Notes: generated by a model not told the origin, from the sequence alone. Shown: positions 1-8,503, numbered from the stretch's first letter. The stretch is DNA of 64,000 nt from UBA6772 sp965183875 (GCA_965183875.1 CBCYMK010000004.1:13869-77868); one strand, 5' to 3'. Made by a program: numbers and translations.

Positions 1-901
1 ACTCCAGCATTGCTTCTTCTAAATTTAACCAGCCCTTTTCTGCAGCTGCATGCATCATAGAATACTCTCCAGAAACTTGGTAAGCTGCTACAGGAACATC
101 GAATTTATCCTTCACCAATCGCACCATATCTAAATAAGGCATTCCTGGTTTTACCATAATTATATCGGCACCTTCCTGAATATCTAAAGCACATTCTCGA
201 AGTCCTTCTTCGGCGTTTGCCGGATCCATTTGATAGGTTTTTTTATCTCCAAAACCAGGCGCAGAGTCTAAGGCATCTCGGAAAGGACCATAGAAGCAAG
301 AAGCGTATTTAACTGAATAAGCCATGATACCTACATTAGGAAATTCATTCTCCTCCAACACCTCTCTTATAAAGCCGATCCTACCGTCCATCATGTCCGA
401 AGGCGCTACCATATCAGCACCAGCTTGAGCATGAGAAAGGGCCATTTCCCCAAGTATTTCTACACTCACATCGTTCACTATTTCTCCATCCTCTACAATA
501 CCATCGTGTCCATTAGAAGAGTATGGATCTAAAGCAACATCCGTCATCACATACATGTCTGGGTGAAACTTTTTAATCGCACGTATAGCTCTTTGCATTA
601 AACCATCAGGGTTCAAAGATTCAGTTCCTGTATTGTCTTTTAAATCATCGGGAACTTTTGCAAATAAAAGCACAGAGCGCAAACCTAAATCGTAACATTC
701 TTTTACTTCAGCCAACAAAAGGTCGAGTGTAAAACGATAATAGCCTGGCATAGAAGGAATCTCCTCTTTACAATCTTCACCTTCCATAAAAAACAAAGGA
801 AGGATAAAATCTGTAACCTGAATTTGATTTTCTTGCACTAATGATCGAATAGCTGCAGATTTTCGCAGTCTTCGTGGACGAGTATATGGGTGTACAATCA
901 T
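1..901 (-). CDS. hemB: Porphobilinogen synthase (delta-aminolevulinic acid dehydratase), 3' end outside window
   Basis: This enzyme condenses two 5-aminolevulinate molecules into porphobilinogen in haem synthesis, in the cytoplasm. The visible 300 residues start with MIVHPYTRPRRLR at base 901 and run off the left edge, so only the extreme C-terminus is missing. Both Schiff-base lysines are seen in their family contexts: SVKYASCFYGPF and IMVKPGMPYLD. The metal region reads TDVALDPYSSNGHDG, with aspartates where zinc-type enzymes have cysteines, which fits the magnesium-type subgroup. A TAnnTTTG promoter element lies 18 bases upstream, so the gene has its own promoter. The identification is very secure; the metal preference is inferred from the family. 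Confidence 0.96.
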   Translation of the reverse strand, partial: MIVHPYTRPRRLRKSAAIRSLVQENQIQVTDFILPLFFMEGEDCKEEIPSMPGYYRFTLDLLLAEVKECYDLGLRSVLLFAKVPDDLKDNTGTESLNPDGLMQRAIRAIKKFHPDMYVMTDVALDPYSSNGHDGIVEDGEIVNDVSVEILGEMALSHAQAGADMVAPSDMMDGRIGFIREVLEENEFPNVGIMAYSVKYASCFYGPFRDALDSAPGFGDKKTYQMDPANAEEGLRECALDIQEGADIIMVKPGMPYLDMVRLVKDKFDVPVAAYQVSGEYSMMHAAAEKGWLNLEEAMLE

Positions 902-918
902 GAGAATAAATTTACTTG

Positions 919-926
919 CAAAAATA
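919..926 (-). promoter_or_regulatory. Promoter -7 element of hemB
   Basis: On the minus strand this reads TATTTTTG, an exact match to the Bacteroidota TAnnTTTG element. It ends 17 bases before the hemB start codon. No convincing -33 TTTG element was seen at the expected spacing. Confidence 0.55.
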
Positions 927-964
927 CATTGAATTACTGAATGTACTTGTTTAATGGCGGTGAT

Positions 965-1420
965 TTAACTCAAAGCCATTGCTTTTTGTTTGAGCTTTCC
1001 ATTTTCAAGCTGCACAATAACATTATTACAGGCTTTTTGGAAGTCACTTACTAATGCTTCCATTAAAAATAGTCGTTTGCCATCTACGAGCTCCAAATGC
1101 ATTCCAGCCTTTTCTTTTTCTGAGCTAAAAATAATAAACCCACCCCCACTACACATATGACTTAAATTACAACGCAACTGCTTATACAGCCAATCTCCTT
1201 CTGTTAAGTCCTGATATTGTTTGGGGAACAAATGCTTTATTGCGAGGTGAAATCTTTTTTTAGACTGCGACTTCACAGCAATTGGTTTAGTATCTAAAAA
1301 CGCTCCTAAGGTTTCTATTCCTTGGCTAACCAAAAGAAAAGTAGGGAAAATAAAGCCAGCTTCTTTGAGTTTTCTACTCTCTAGAAGTAGCCTGCTTTTT
1401 ATGAATTCTTCGTTTCTCAT
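965..1420 (-). CDS. Hypothetical protein, 151 aa
   Basis: I do not recognise this protein. It is a soluble-looking mixed alpha/beta sequence without a signal peptide or membrane segment. It has one short odd stretch, CSGGGFIIFSS, near residue 90, and two cysteines close together (RCNLSHMCSGGG). The codon pattern and clean frame over 151 codons support a real gene. It lies between nfu and hemB on the same strand. Its ATG sits directly after the U-tract of a strong terminator (1426-1454), so transcription must come from read-through or from a promoter I cannot see. A later start is possible. Confidence 0.6.
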   Translation of the reverse strand: MRNEEFIKSRLLLESRKLKEAGFIFPTFLLVSQGIETLGAFLDTKPIAVKSQSKKRFHLAIKHLFPKQYQDLTEGDWLYKQLRCNLSHMCSGGGFIIFSSEKEKAGMHLELVDGKRLFLMEALVSDFQKACNNVIVQLENGKLKQKAMALS

Positions 1421-1425
1421 AGGAA

Positions 1426-1454
1426 TAAAAAAAAGCCTGTTATAAAAACAGGCT
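1426..1454 (-). terminator. Rho-independent terminator after nfu
   Basis: On the minus strand the perfect 7-bp stem AGCCTGT/ACAGGCT is followed by an eight-base T run. It lies about 115 bases after the nfu stop codon and ends only a few bases before the start codon of the next gene. A weaker hairpin (TTGCT/AGCAA) lies at about 1515-1528. Confidence 0.8.
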
Positions 1455-1569
1455 CTTGTGCATAATAGATAAATTTAATGGGGTAACATTAAATAAACAG
1501 CTACACATACTTATTGCTTTTTAGCAACAAGCATTAAAAGTAGTGATTATAATTTCTAAAACCTAATGC

Positions 1570-2190
1570 TTAGCCATTTATAGCTACAACCTCACTTACT
1601 AAAGTAGGAAGCATTTTTTGTAAAATACTTTCTATTCCTTGCTTTAAAGTTACTGTTGAAGAAGGACAGCCACTACAAGCACCTTGGAGCAATACTGAAA
1701 CCTTCCCCTCTTCGTAGGAGATGAATTTTATATTCCCACCATCAGACTCTACAGCTGGGGCAACATACTCTTCAAGAATATCAACAATACGCGTTTCAAT
1801 TTCTCCCAACTGTTCGGGTTTTACTTCTTCAAGGACTGGTTTTTCAACTTCCGCCTCCTCTTTAAGCGAATCCTTTTCTTCTACTTCGTTAACAACTACA
1901 CCACCATCGGCAAGGAATTCACGTATAAATTCACGTATCTCCATCACCACGTCTTCCCATTCCATCATTTCATATTTCGTAATAGAAACGAAGTTTTTAG
2001 CAATAAAGACTTCTTTTACAAAAGGAAAGTGGAAAAGCTTTACGGCTAAAGGAGAGCTAGTAGCCTCATCAATATTCATAAATTCTACGCTGTCGCCTTG
2101 TATTATAGCTCTATTAGCTACAAATTTCATTACTTTTGGGTTGGGTGTAGATTCGGCATAAACCGAAGTCGCTACTTTATTCTCGCTCAT
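1570..2190 (-). CDS. NifU-like iron-sulfur scaffold protein (Nfu family)
   Basis: Nfu proteins carry Fe-S clusters to target apoproteins in the cytoplasm. The N-terminal half is an Nfu_N domain (ESTPNPKVMKFVANR near residue 15). An acidic linker with repeated E/K residues follows at about 105-130. The C-terminal NifU domain has the cluster-binding CxxC in QGACSGCPSSTVTLKQGI (about residues 170-180). Length (206 aa) and order match the two-domain family. A TAATTTTG box lies just upstream, in the 39-bp gap it shares with the divergent carbonic-anhydrase-type gene. A strong terminator follows downstream. The family assignment is secure; the client proteins are unknown. Confidence 0.93.
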   Translation of the reverse strand: MSENKVATSVYAESTPNPKVMKFVANRAIIQGDSVEFMNIDEATSSPLAVKLFHFPFVKEVFIAKNFVSITKYEMMEWEDVVMEIREFIREFLADGGVVVNEVEEKDSLKEEAEVEKPVLEEVKPEQLGEIETRIVDILEEYVAPAVESDGGNIKFISYEEGKVSVLLQGACSGCPSSTVTLKQGIESILQKMLPTLVSEVVAING

Positions 2191-2229
2191 CTTCCTTAAT
2201 TTTGGACAAAATTACAAATAAGAACAGAT

Positions 2230-2745
2230 ATGGCATTGGTGAAATCAATAAAAGGTATAAGTCCGGCTTGGGGCGACAATTGTACAATTGTAGAAAACGC
2301 AACTATTATTGGCGATGTTACTATGGGAAACCATTGCTCTGTATGGTTTAACGCTGTTGTTAGAGGTGATGTTCACTTTATTAAAATTGGAAATAAGGTA
2401 AATATTCAAGACGGTGCAATTATACATTGTACATATAAAAAATATGGAACAACCATAGGGAACAGTGTTTCAATAGGTCACAACGCAATGGTTCACGGCT
2501 GTACAATTCATGATAATGTACTTATTGGAATGGGCTCTATAGTGATGGATAACTGCGTAGTACACTCAAACAGTATAGTAGCTGCGGGTGCGGTAGTTTT
2601 AGAAAATACCATTATCGAGTCTGGTTGTATTTACGCAGGTGTACCCGCAAAAAAAGTAAAAGATCTAAACGAAGAACAAAGCGCTAGATTGATAGAGGGT
2701 ATAGCCAATAATTATGTAGAGTATAAAAGTTGGTTGGAAGAGTGA
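2230..2745 (+). CDS. Gamma-carbonic anhydrase family protein (left-handed beta-helix, YrdA/PaaY type)
   Basis: The protein consists of hexapeptide repeats, such as GNHCSVWFNAVVRGDV and IGNKVNIQDGAIIHC, that fold into a left-handed beta-helix and form trimers. Metal-binding histidines are present in the expected places (HCTY near residue 65, then GHNAMVHGCTIHD near 82-92). Members are zinc- or iron-binding and some have carbonic anhydrase activity, but the substrate of this one is not known. The length of 171 aa is typical. It is divergent from nfu and convergent with flavodoxin, with a hairpin between the stop codons. Confidence 0.9.
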   Translation: MALVKSIKGISPAWGDNCTIVENATIIGDVTMGNHCSVWFNAVVRGDVHFIKIGNKVNIQDGAIIHCTYKKYGTTIGNSVSIGHNAMVHGCTIHDNVLIGMGSIVMDNCVVHSNSIVAAGAVVLENTIIESGCIYAGVPAKKVKDLNEEQSARLIEGIANNYVEYKSWLEE

Positions 2746-2761
2746 TTGAAATCTGGCTAAG

Positions 2762-2801
2762 ACAAAGACTAAAGCTCAAAAGTCTTGGTTTTAGTCTTTG
2801 T
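2762..2801. terminator. Hairpin between convergent genes, probable bidirectional terminator
   Basis: Arms ACAAAGACTAAA and TTTAGTCTTTGT form a perfect 12-bp stem around a 16-base loop. It sits between the stop codons of the carbonic-anhydrase-type gene and flavodoxin. The T runs are short, so termination strength is uncertain. Confidence 0.55.
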
Positions 2802-2803
2802 TC

Positions 2804-3316
2804 CTAAAGCGGAAACTCCTTCTTTATTTGCTCTACCCATGCAGAAACTCTTTCGTCAGTTTGATCAAATTGATTGTCTTCGTCTATGGCTAAACCCAAA
2901 AACGTCCCTTCTTCGAGTTCTGCTTTCGATTCCGTATGTTCATAGCCTTCTGTAGACCACTTACCTACAATGGTTCCACCATTAGCAAGAACAACTTCTC
3001 CAATAATTCCAACACCATCAATAAAATAATCGCAATATACATACTGGTCACCTAAGCCAAAAAGAGCCACTTTTTTCCCGGTAAAATCTACCTCTTTAAA
3101 TTCCTCAAAAAAGGTGTCCCAATCGCTTTGCAGCTGACCGTCGTGCCAGGTTGAAAGCCCTAATATAATTTTATCGTACTTAGAAAACTCCTCTATGGTG
3201 GCATCATACATATCGATTATATACACATTTTCCTTACTTATTTGCTCGCGTATTTTGAGGGCAATATTTTCAGTATTACCTGTGTCTGAGCCGTAAAAGA
3301 GACCTATTTTTTCCAT
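2804..3316 (-). CDS. Flavodoxin (long-chain type)
   Basis: Flavodoxins are small FMN-binding electron carriers that can replace ferredoxin. The N-terminal phosphate loop GLFYGSDTGNTENIA is present at about residues 4-18. Tryptophan and tyrosine in the isoalloxazine-binding loops are also seen (STWHDGQLQSDW and GDQYVYCDYF). The 170-aa length, with the extra loop around residues 120-140, marks the long-chain class. I start at base 3316 (MEKIGLF), not at the upstream in-frame codon at 3337, because that codon lies inside a TACTTTTG promoter box. The electron partner is not clear from context. Confidence 0.94.
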   Translation of the reverse strand: MEKIGLFYGSDTGNTENIALKIREQISKENVYIIDMYDATIEEFSKYDKIILGLSTWHDGQLQSDWDTFFEEFKEVDFTGKKVALFGLGDQYVYCDYFIDGVGIIGEVVLANGGTIVGKWSTEGYEHTESKAELEEGTFLGLAIDEDNQFDQTDERVSAWVEQIKKEFPL

Positions 3317-3334
3317 GTTGAAATTTCTTAGCTG

Positions 3335-3342
3335 CAAAAGTA
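3335..3342 (-). promoter_or_regulatory. Promoter -7 element of flavodoxin
   Basis: On the minus strand this reads TACTTTTG, matching TAnnTTTG, and ends 18 bases before the ATG at 3316. It rules out translation from the in-frame codon at 3337. Confidence 0.55.
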
Positions 3343-3567
3343 AGTATTCTCCTTTGCTTAGGGAAGGCTAAGGATAAAAAACGTTGATGATGCAAATAGT
3401 GGCTTAAACTAGGTAAGTAATTAGGGGTGGGACGCAAGATTTGTGTTGGCAATAATTCATGTAAACCTGGCAGATTTTGATTTTTAGATAAGCATCAAAA
3501 CTAAATCTCTAGCCAATCAACTTATATAATATTCATTATAAATATCAATACTCGCAGAAGAGTTTCG

Positions 3568-3575
3568 TAATTTTG
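3568..3575 (+). promoter_or_regulatory. Promoter -7 element of the bacilliredoxin gene
   Basis: The sequence TAATTTTG matches TAnnTTTG and lies 32 bases before the ATG at 3608. The remaining gap from 3343 to 3567 shows no other gene or clear structure. Confidence 0.5.
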
Positions 3576-3607
3576 CGGCTTCATAAAGAACACAAAAACA
3601 AAGAAAT

Positions 3608-4021
3608 ATGTATCCAGAACACATGGTGGCGCCAATGCGTCAGGATTTATCGCAAGAAGGTTTTACAGAATTACGTACTGCGGAAGAAGTAAACAACTTA
3701 TTGGGAACTGAAAAAGGGACTGTACTCGTTGTAGTAAACTCTGTATGTGGATGTGCTGCAGGAAATGCAAGACCAGGAGCTAAAGCAGCAGTAAAAAATG
3801 CAAAAAAACCAGATCATATAACAACGGTTTTTGCTGGAGTTGATAAAGAAGCAGTAGAAAAAGCTAGAGAATTTATGATTCCTTTCCCTCCATCATCGCC
3901 ATGTATCGCGCTATTTAAAGACGGTGAAGTGGTACACATGCTAGAAAGACACCATATTGAAGGTAGAGCTGCAGGAGCAATTGCAGAAAACTTAATGGCT
4001 GCCTTTAACGAGTTTTGTTAG
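3608..4021 (+). CDS. BrxA/BrxB family bacilliredoxin-like protein
   Basis: The 137-aa protein matches the YphP/YqiW (BrxA/BrxB) family, thioredoxin-fold proteins that remove low-molecular-weight thiols from mixed disulfides on proteins. The signature CGC motif lies in NSVCGCAAGNARPG at about residues 46-60, and the family start MYPEHMVAPMRQ is intact. Members in Bacteroidota are common, although the thiol partner differs from that of Bacillus. The gene appears monocistronic, with a TAnnTTTG promoter upstream and a hairpin terminator about 90 bases downstream. Confidence 0.92.
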   Translation: MYPEHMVAPMRQDLSQEGFTELRTAEEVNNLLGTEKGTVLVVVNSVCGCAAGNARPGAKAAVKNAKKPDHITTVFAGVDKEAVEKAREFMIPFPPSSPCIALFKDGEVVHMLERHHIEGRAAGAIAENLMAAFNEFC

Positions 4022-4074
4022 ATAAGTAAGGTGGATGTGGTGAACGGTAAATAGTGAATGGCTAAACATTATCT

Positions 4075-4090
4075 ATTTACCATTAACCAC
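4075..4090 (+). repeat. Left direct repeat flanking the four-helix-bundle gene
   Basis: The 16-base sequence ATTTACCATTAACCAC recurs at 4574-4589 with one mismatch, on the far side of the 4213-4557 gene. The left copy also forms a hairpin with an upstream GGTAAATAG (arms GGTAAATAG/CTATTTACC). Confidence 0.6.
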
Positions 4091-4108
4091 CAAATACTGT
4101 AATGCACT

Positions 4109-4140
4109 AAGCCCCCTCCATTTTTGGATGGGGCTTTATT
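4109..4140 (+). terminator. Terminator after the bacilliredoxin gene
   Basis: A GC-rich hairpin (AAGCCCC...GGGGCTT, 12-bp stem with one mismatch) is followed by TTATTTTTA. It lies about 90 bases after the stop codon at 4021. Confidence 0.75.
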
Positions 4141-4212
4141 TTTAAAAACAATTAGGGAAAAGAGATCTTTTGTAAATTGAAAGGAAGAATAAACATTTAA
4201 TGATACAATATT

Positions 4213-4557
4213 ATGTTGCACACAGAAATGGAAGTATGGAAATTGTTAATGGATATGGTTGAGGATGTTTATCGCCTCACAAGTAAGTTCCCAAAATCAG
4301 AAATTTACACACTAGTTAGTCAAATGAAAAGGTCTGCCATATCTGTTCCTTCTAATATCGCCGAAGGGATGTCTAGAAACTCGACTAAAGACTGTATTCG
4401 GTTCTTGTATTATTCCTTAGCATCACTATCAGAACTAGACACCCAGTTAGTGCCATCAAAGCGTTTAAGTTTTATTGATGAATACGATACATCTAAATTG
4501 GTTAGTGTTAAAAAATTACTCCTTGGAACGATCAATCATCTGAAAGCAAAATTGTGA
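4213..4557 (+). CDS. Four-helix bundle protein (S23-type / 23S rRNA intervening-sequence protein family)
   Basis: This 114-aa, all-helical protein has the family hallmarks: MEVWKL near the start, then QMKRSAISVPSNIAEG at about residues 37-52 and a tyrosine-rich third helix (FLYYSLASLSELDTQL). In other bacteria this family is encoded inside 23S rRNA intervening sequences and at scattered chromosomal sites; its function is unknown. Here it stands alone between the bacilliredoxin gene and leuS, between two near-identical 16-base repeats, which suggests that it moved in as a small cassette. The frame is intact. Confidence 0.9.
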   Translation: MLHTEMEVWKLLMDMVEDVYRLTSKFPKSEIYTLVSQMKRSAISVPSNIAEGMSRNSTKDCIRFLYYSLASLSELDTQLVPSKRLSFIDEYDTSKLVSVKKLLLGTINHLKAKL

Positions 4558-4573
4558 GTGTTTTCGCGGCACC

Positions 4574-4589
4574 ATTTACAATTAACCAC
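4574..4589 (+). repeat. Right direct repeat flanking the four-helix-bundle gene
   Basis: The sequence ATTTACAATTAACCAC matches the left copy at 4075-4090 at 15 of 16 bases. A partial echo, CACCATTTGCC, follows directly. Confidence 0.6.
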
Positions 4590-4612
4590 TCACCATTTGC
4601 CATAAAAAAAGC

Positions 4613-4651
4613 TATCTTTGCTGCTCTCAAAAAAAGACCCCTTAAGGTCTT
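4613..4651 (+). promoter_or_regulatory. leuS promoter element and leader hairpin
   Basis: TATCTTTG at 4613-4620 matches TAnnTTTG, 58 bases before the leuS ATG. The leader that follows contains the perfect 6-bp hairpin AAGACC/GGTCTT at 4634-4651. The hairpin may affect leader stability; no T-box-like structure was recognised. Confidence 0.45.
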
Positions 4652-4677
4652 GTAAATCTGTATATTAGCAATTAGCG

Positions 4678-7458
4678 ATGGAGTATAATTTTAGAAGTAT
4701 AGAACAGAAGTGGCGCAAGCGTTGGGCGGAACAAAAAACATTCAAAGCAGAGGCACATTCTGAAAAACCAAAATACTACGTGTTGGATATGTTTCCTTAC
4801 CCTTCTGGGGCTGGGCTACATGTTGGGCATCCACTAGGATATATAGCATCAGATATTTACGCACGCTATAAACGTCTGAAAGGTTTTAATGTATTGCACC
4901 CTATGGGCTATGATGCTTTTGGTTTACCTGCCGAGCAATACGCAATACAAACCGGACAACACCCTGCGATTACTACGAGTGAAAACATTTCTCGCTATAG
5001 AGATCAATTAGATAAAATTGGGTTTTCGTTCGATTGGGATAGAGAGGTTCGTACAAGTGAGCCGAATTACTACAAATGGACGCAATGGATATTTAAGCAG
5101 ATTTTTAATGCTTGGTACTGTAAGCAAGAGGATAAAGCAAAATCTATAAACACCTTAGTTGAGCGTTTTGCTTTAGAAGGGAATTCAACCGTAAAAGCTG
5201 TTTCAGACGAAGTAGCTGATTTTACAGCTGAGCAATGGAATGCTAAATCCACTAGAGAACAAGAAGAAATATTGTTGGGCTACCGTTTGGCTTTCCGTTC
5301 GGAAACTATGGTTAACTGGTGTGCTGAACTAGGTACCGTTCTAGCAAACGACGAAATAAAAGACGGTCTTTCAGAACGCGGAGGACACCCAGTAGTTCAA
5401 AAGAAAATGATGCAGTGGTCCATGCGAATTACGGCTTATGCACAACGACTAATAGACGACCTGAATTCTTTAGACTGGTCTGAGGCTATTAAGGAGCAAC
5501 AAAAAAATTGGATCGGGAGATCCGAAGGGGCTTCAATTCGTTTTGAGCTAGAAAGCGATGCTTTAGCTGAAAATGAAAACCTAGAAGTAGAAGTATTTAC
5601 TACACGTCCAGACACTATTTTTGGCGTGTCGTATATGACACTAGCGCCAGAACATGAATACGTTTCGCGTATAACCACAAAAGAATACAAAGAGGCGGTT
5701 AAGGCATATATAGACAAAACGAAAAAACGTTCAGAGCGCGACCGTATGTCTGATGTAAAAACGGTTTCTGGACAGTTTACTGGAGCTTATGTAAAGCATC
5801 CATTTACGGGAGCTAAAGTACCCGTTTGGATAGGTGACTACGTATTAGCTAGCTATGGAACAGGAGCTGTGATGGCAGTTCCCGCACATGACAGCCGTGA
5901 CTTTGCATTCGCTAAACATTTCGACCTCCCTATACTACCCGTTATTTCAGGAGGAAACCTACCCGAAGAATCGCATGATGGTAAAGAAGGAGCCCTACAA
6001 AACTCTGAATTCTTAAATGGACTAGAGGTGAAAGATGCTACCGCAGCAATTATAGCTAAGGTAGAAGAGGGGAATATTGGTAGAGGCAAAATTCAATACC
6101 GTTTAAGAGATGCTATATTCTCACGTCAAAGATATTGGGGAGAGCCTTTTCCAGTTTATTTTGAGGACGGGATGCCTAAAACAATGGAAGACAAAGATCT
6201 TCCTATTACTTTACCGGAAGTTGAAAAATACCTTCCTACAGAAGATGGTGAGCCGCCATTAGCAAGAGCCGAACATTGGGAAACTGCTGACGGAAACGCT
6301 ATAGAAACCAATACAATGCCAGGATGGGCAGGCTCTTCATGGTATTTCTTACGCTATATGGACGCGACTAACAACGGGGAGTTTGTTTCTAAAGAAGCGC
6401 AAGAATATTGGAGAAATGTAGATTTGTATATCGGTGGTTCTGAACATGCAACTGGACACTTGTTATATTCCCGTTTCTGGATGAAATTCTTATTTGATAT
6501 GGGCTTTGTTTCTGAGCAAGAACCCTTTAAAAAGATGATTAACCAAGGTATGATCTTAGGTCGTTCTAACTTTGCTTACCGAATTAAAGACAGCAACACT
6601 TTTGTTTCTTACGGAATTAAAGACCAACACGACACTACCGCAATTCACGTAGATGTAAATATGGTGGAAAACGATGTTTTAGATGTGGAAGCCTTTAAAA
6701 ATTGGCGAGCAGATTTTGCCAATGCAGAATTCATTCTTGAAGAGGGTGAGTACAAATGTGGGGCAGAGGTAGAGAAGATGTCTAAGTCGAAATTTAATGT
6801 AGTAAGCCCTGACTTAATTGTTGAAAAATATGGAGCCGACACTCTACGTATGTACGAAATGTTCTTGGGCCCTTTAGAGCAGTTTAAACCATGGAATACA
6901 AACGGTATCTCGGGTGTAAACAATTTCTTGCGCAAGCTGTGGCGTTTATTCCACGACGCAGAAAACAACTTTATAGTAGTCGATACTCAACCAACTAAAG
7001 AAGAACTAAAAACACTACACAGAACGATTAAGAAAGTACAGGAAGATGTAGAAGCATTCTCTTTTAACACCTCGGTAAGTACCTTTATGGTTTGTGTTAA
7101 TGAGCTAACGGCTCAGAAATGTAATAAGCGCTCTATACTGGAGCCCTTAGTAATTCTATTGTGTGCGTATGCTCCTCATATATCTGAAGAATTATGGGAA
7201 TTATTAGGCCATGAAAATGGGGTGACCTACCAACAATTTCCAAAGTTTGAGGCCTCACACCTAAAAGAAAGCTCACATAACTACCCGGTTTCTTTTAATG
7301 GAAAAATGCGATTTAAAATGGAGTTTCCATTAGATATGGATAGAGGAGAAATTGAAAAACAAATCCTAGCAAATGAAAAATCTATACATTACCTAGAAGG
7401 AAAATCTCCTAAAAAGGTAATTATTGTACCTAAGAAAATTATCAATATTGTAGTATAA
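4678..7458 (+). CDS. leuS: Leucyl-tRNA synthetase
   Basis: The 926-aa class I synthetase charges tRNA-Leu with leucine. The HIGH motif appears as HVGH at residues 48-51, and the KMSKS motif as EKMSKSKFN near residue 700. The editing domain lies between them, with the threonine-rich TTRPDTIFG at about 310-320 and the GTGAVMAVPAHD segment near 395. An insertion of some 60-80 residues precedes KMSKS, as in other Bacteroidota enzymes. The C-terminal anticodon-binding domain is complete. The ATG at 4678 gives the typical start MEYNFRSIEQKWR. A strong terminator follows at 7507. Confidence 0.98.
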   Translation: MEYNFRSIEQKWRKRWAEQKTFKAEAHSEKPKYYVLDMFPYPSGAGLHVGHPLGYIASDIYARYKRLKGFNVLHPMGYDAFGLPAEQYAIQTGQHPAITTSENISRYRDQLDKIGFSFDWDREVRTSEPNYYKWTQWIFKQIFNAWYCKQEDKAKSINTLVERFALEGNSTVKAVSDEVADFTAEQWNAKSTREQEEILLGYRLAFRSETMVNWCAELGTVLANDEIKDGLSERGGHPVVQKKMMQWSMRITAYAQRLIDDLNSLDWSEAIKEQQKNWIGRSEGASIRFELESDALAENENLEVEVFTTRPDTIFGVSYMTLAPEHEYVSRITTKEYKEAVKAYIDKTKKRSERDRMSDVKTVSGQFTGAYVKHPFTGAKVPVWIGDYVLASYGTGAVMAVPAHDSRDFAFAKHFDLPILPVISGGNLPEESHDGKEGALQNSEFLNGLEVKDATAAIIAKVEEGNIGRGKIQYRLRDAIFSRQRYWGEPFPVYFEDGMPKTMEDKDLPITLPEVEKYLPTEDGEPPLARAEHWETADGNAIETNTMPGWAGSSWYFLRYMDATNNGEFVSKEAQEYWRNVDLYIGGSEHATGHLLYSRFWMKFLFDMGFVSEQEPFKKMINQGMILGRSNFAYRIKDSNTFVSYGIKDQHDTTAIHVDVNMVENDVLDVEAFKNWRADFANAEFILEEGEYKCGAEVEKMSKSKFNVVSPDLIVEKYGADTLRMYEMFLGPLEQFKPWNTNGISGVNNFLRKLWRLFHDAENNFIVVDTQPTKEELKTLHRTIKKVQEDVEAFSFNTSVSTFMVCVNELTAQKCNKRSILEPLVILLCAYAPHISEELWELLGHENGVTYQQFPKFEASHLKESSHNYPVSFNGKMRFKMEFPLDMDRGEIEKQILANEKSIHYLEGKSPKKVIIVPKKIINIVV

Positions 7459-7506
7459 AAACCAACGCTTAGTAAGTTAAGTGTAAATTTATTCTACGAA
7501 TGCAGG

Positions 7507-7539
7507 GTCCTTTCCATTTTATGGAAGGGACTTTTTTTT
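7507..7539 (+). terminator. Terminator after leuS
   Basis: An 11-bp stem (GTCCTTTCCAT with ATGGAAGGGAC, one G-T wobble) is followed by eight T residues, about 50 bases after the leuS stop. Confidence 0.9.
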
Positions 7540-7645
7540 GAAAGGTTATTGATTCAACCACCACCCAACTCAATTCTTTTTCTTTTTATAACTTATCAAA
7601 TTCTACATCCTACAATTATCTCGTGTAATTTCCGATATTTGCTTA

Positions 7646-8503
7646 ATGAAAAAGAAAAAATCCTTTTTAGACATACTTAGGTTTCGACTGCGATTTGTAG
7701 TGCTCGATGATCAGTCCTTAAAGGAGTTGAGCACAAACAGCTTAAGTCGGTTTCAAATACTCACACGTATACTCACTGTGTTGTTGCTCATTGCCACACT
7801 TACCACTCTTTGTATTGCCTATACTCCGCTTAGAGAATTAATTCCCGGTTACTCTCCACCGTACCTTTCTAAAGACCTACTCCACCTATCAATAAAAACA
7901 GATTCTTTATTAGCAGATTTAAAAATTAAAGAGCAGAAACAGTTTATGCTTGAAAGGGTCCTTAAAGGAGAGCTTGTAGACGATTCTCTTTTTTCTGACT
8001 CCGTAATAATTAGCTCCCTAAAAAATAGTGCCTTATACGCCTCACACGAAGACTCTCTATTTAGAGATGCTGTAGAAAGAGAAGATCGTTTTAATGTGCT
8101 TTCTGAAGAGGTAGACAAGCCTAGAGCTCTTCAGAATATTGCATTTTATGCCCCTATAAAAGGTATGATAAGTGATAAATTTGATATCCAAAAAGAACAT
8201 TACGGGGTTGATGTAGTGGCTCCAGAAAACGAAGCTATAAAAGCAAGTTTACCTGGAACTGTAATACTTTCTAGCTGGACTACAGAAACGGGCTATACCA
8301 TAGCGATACAACATGAGAATGATTTAATTTCCTTTTACAAACACAATTCTATACTACTAAAAAGAATTGGCGAAACTGTTTTAGCGGGCGATGTAATTGC
8401 TGTTATAGGAAACTCTGGCGAGCTAAGCACAGGGCCACATCTACATTTTGAGTTATGGCATAAAGGAAAAGCTATTAATCCAGAACACCATATACTATTC
8501 TAA
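7646..8503 (+). CDS. M23-family (LytM-type) membrane-anchored metallopeptidase
   Basis: This 285-aa protein is probably an envelope peptidoglycan endopeptidase or a regulator of one. An N-terminal cytoplasmic stretch precedes a membrane segment at about residues 36-56 (LTRILTVLLLIATLTTL). A coiled, charged region follows, then a C-terminal peptidase_M23 domain with the zinc ligands in HYGVD near residue 190 and HLHFELW near 270. The catalytic residues look intact. Its TAA overlaps the ATG of the next gene (TAATG), so the two are likely translationally coupled. The link between cell-wall turnover and the GH3-type partner is unexplained. Confidence 0.9.
   Translation: MKKKKSFLDILRFRLRFVVLDDQSLKELSTNSLSRFQILTRILTVLLLIATLTTLCIAYTPLRELIPGYSPPYLSKDLLHLSIKTDSLLADLKIKEQKQFMLERVLKGELVDDSLFSDSVIISSLKNSALYASHEDSLFRDAVEREDRFNVLSEEVDKPRALQNIAFYAPIKGMISDKFDIQKEHYGVDVVAPENEAIKASLPGTVILSSWTTETGYTIAIQHENDLISFYKHNSILLKRIGETVLAGDVIAVIGNSGELSTGPHLHFELWHKGKAINPEHHILF

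Noticed and set aside
1721..2161. Plus-strand 146-aa Ser/Thr-rich frame opposite nfu
   Set aside because: It is a shadow of the nfu gene, which has clear Nfu and NifU domains on the minus strand.
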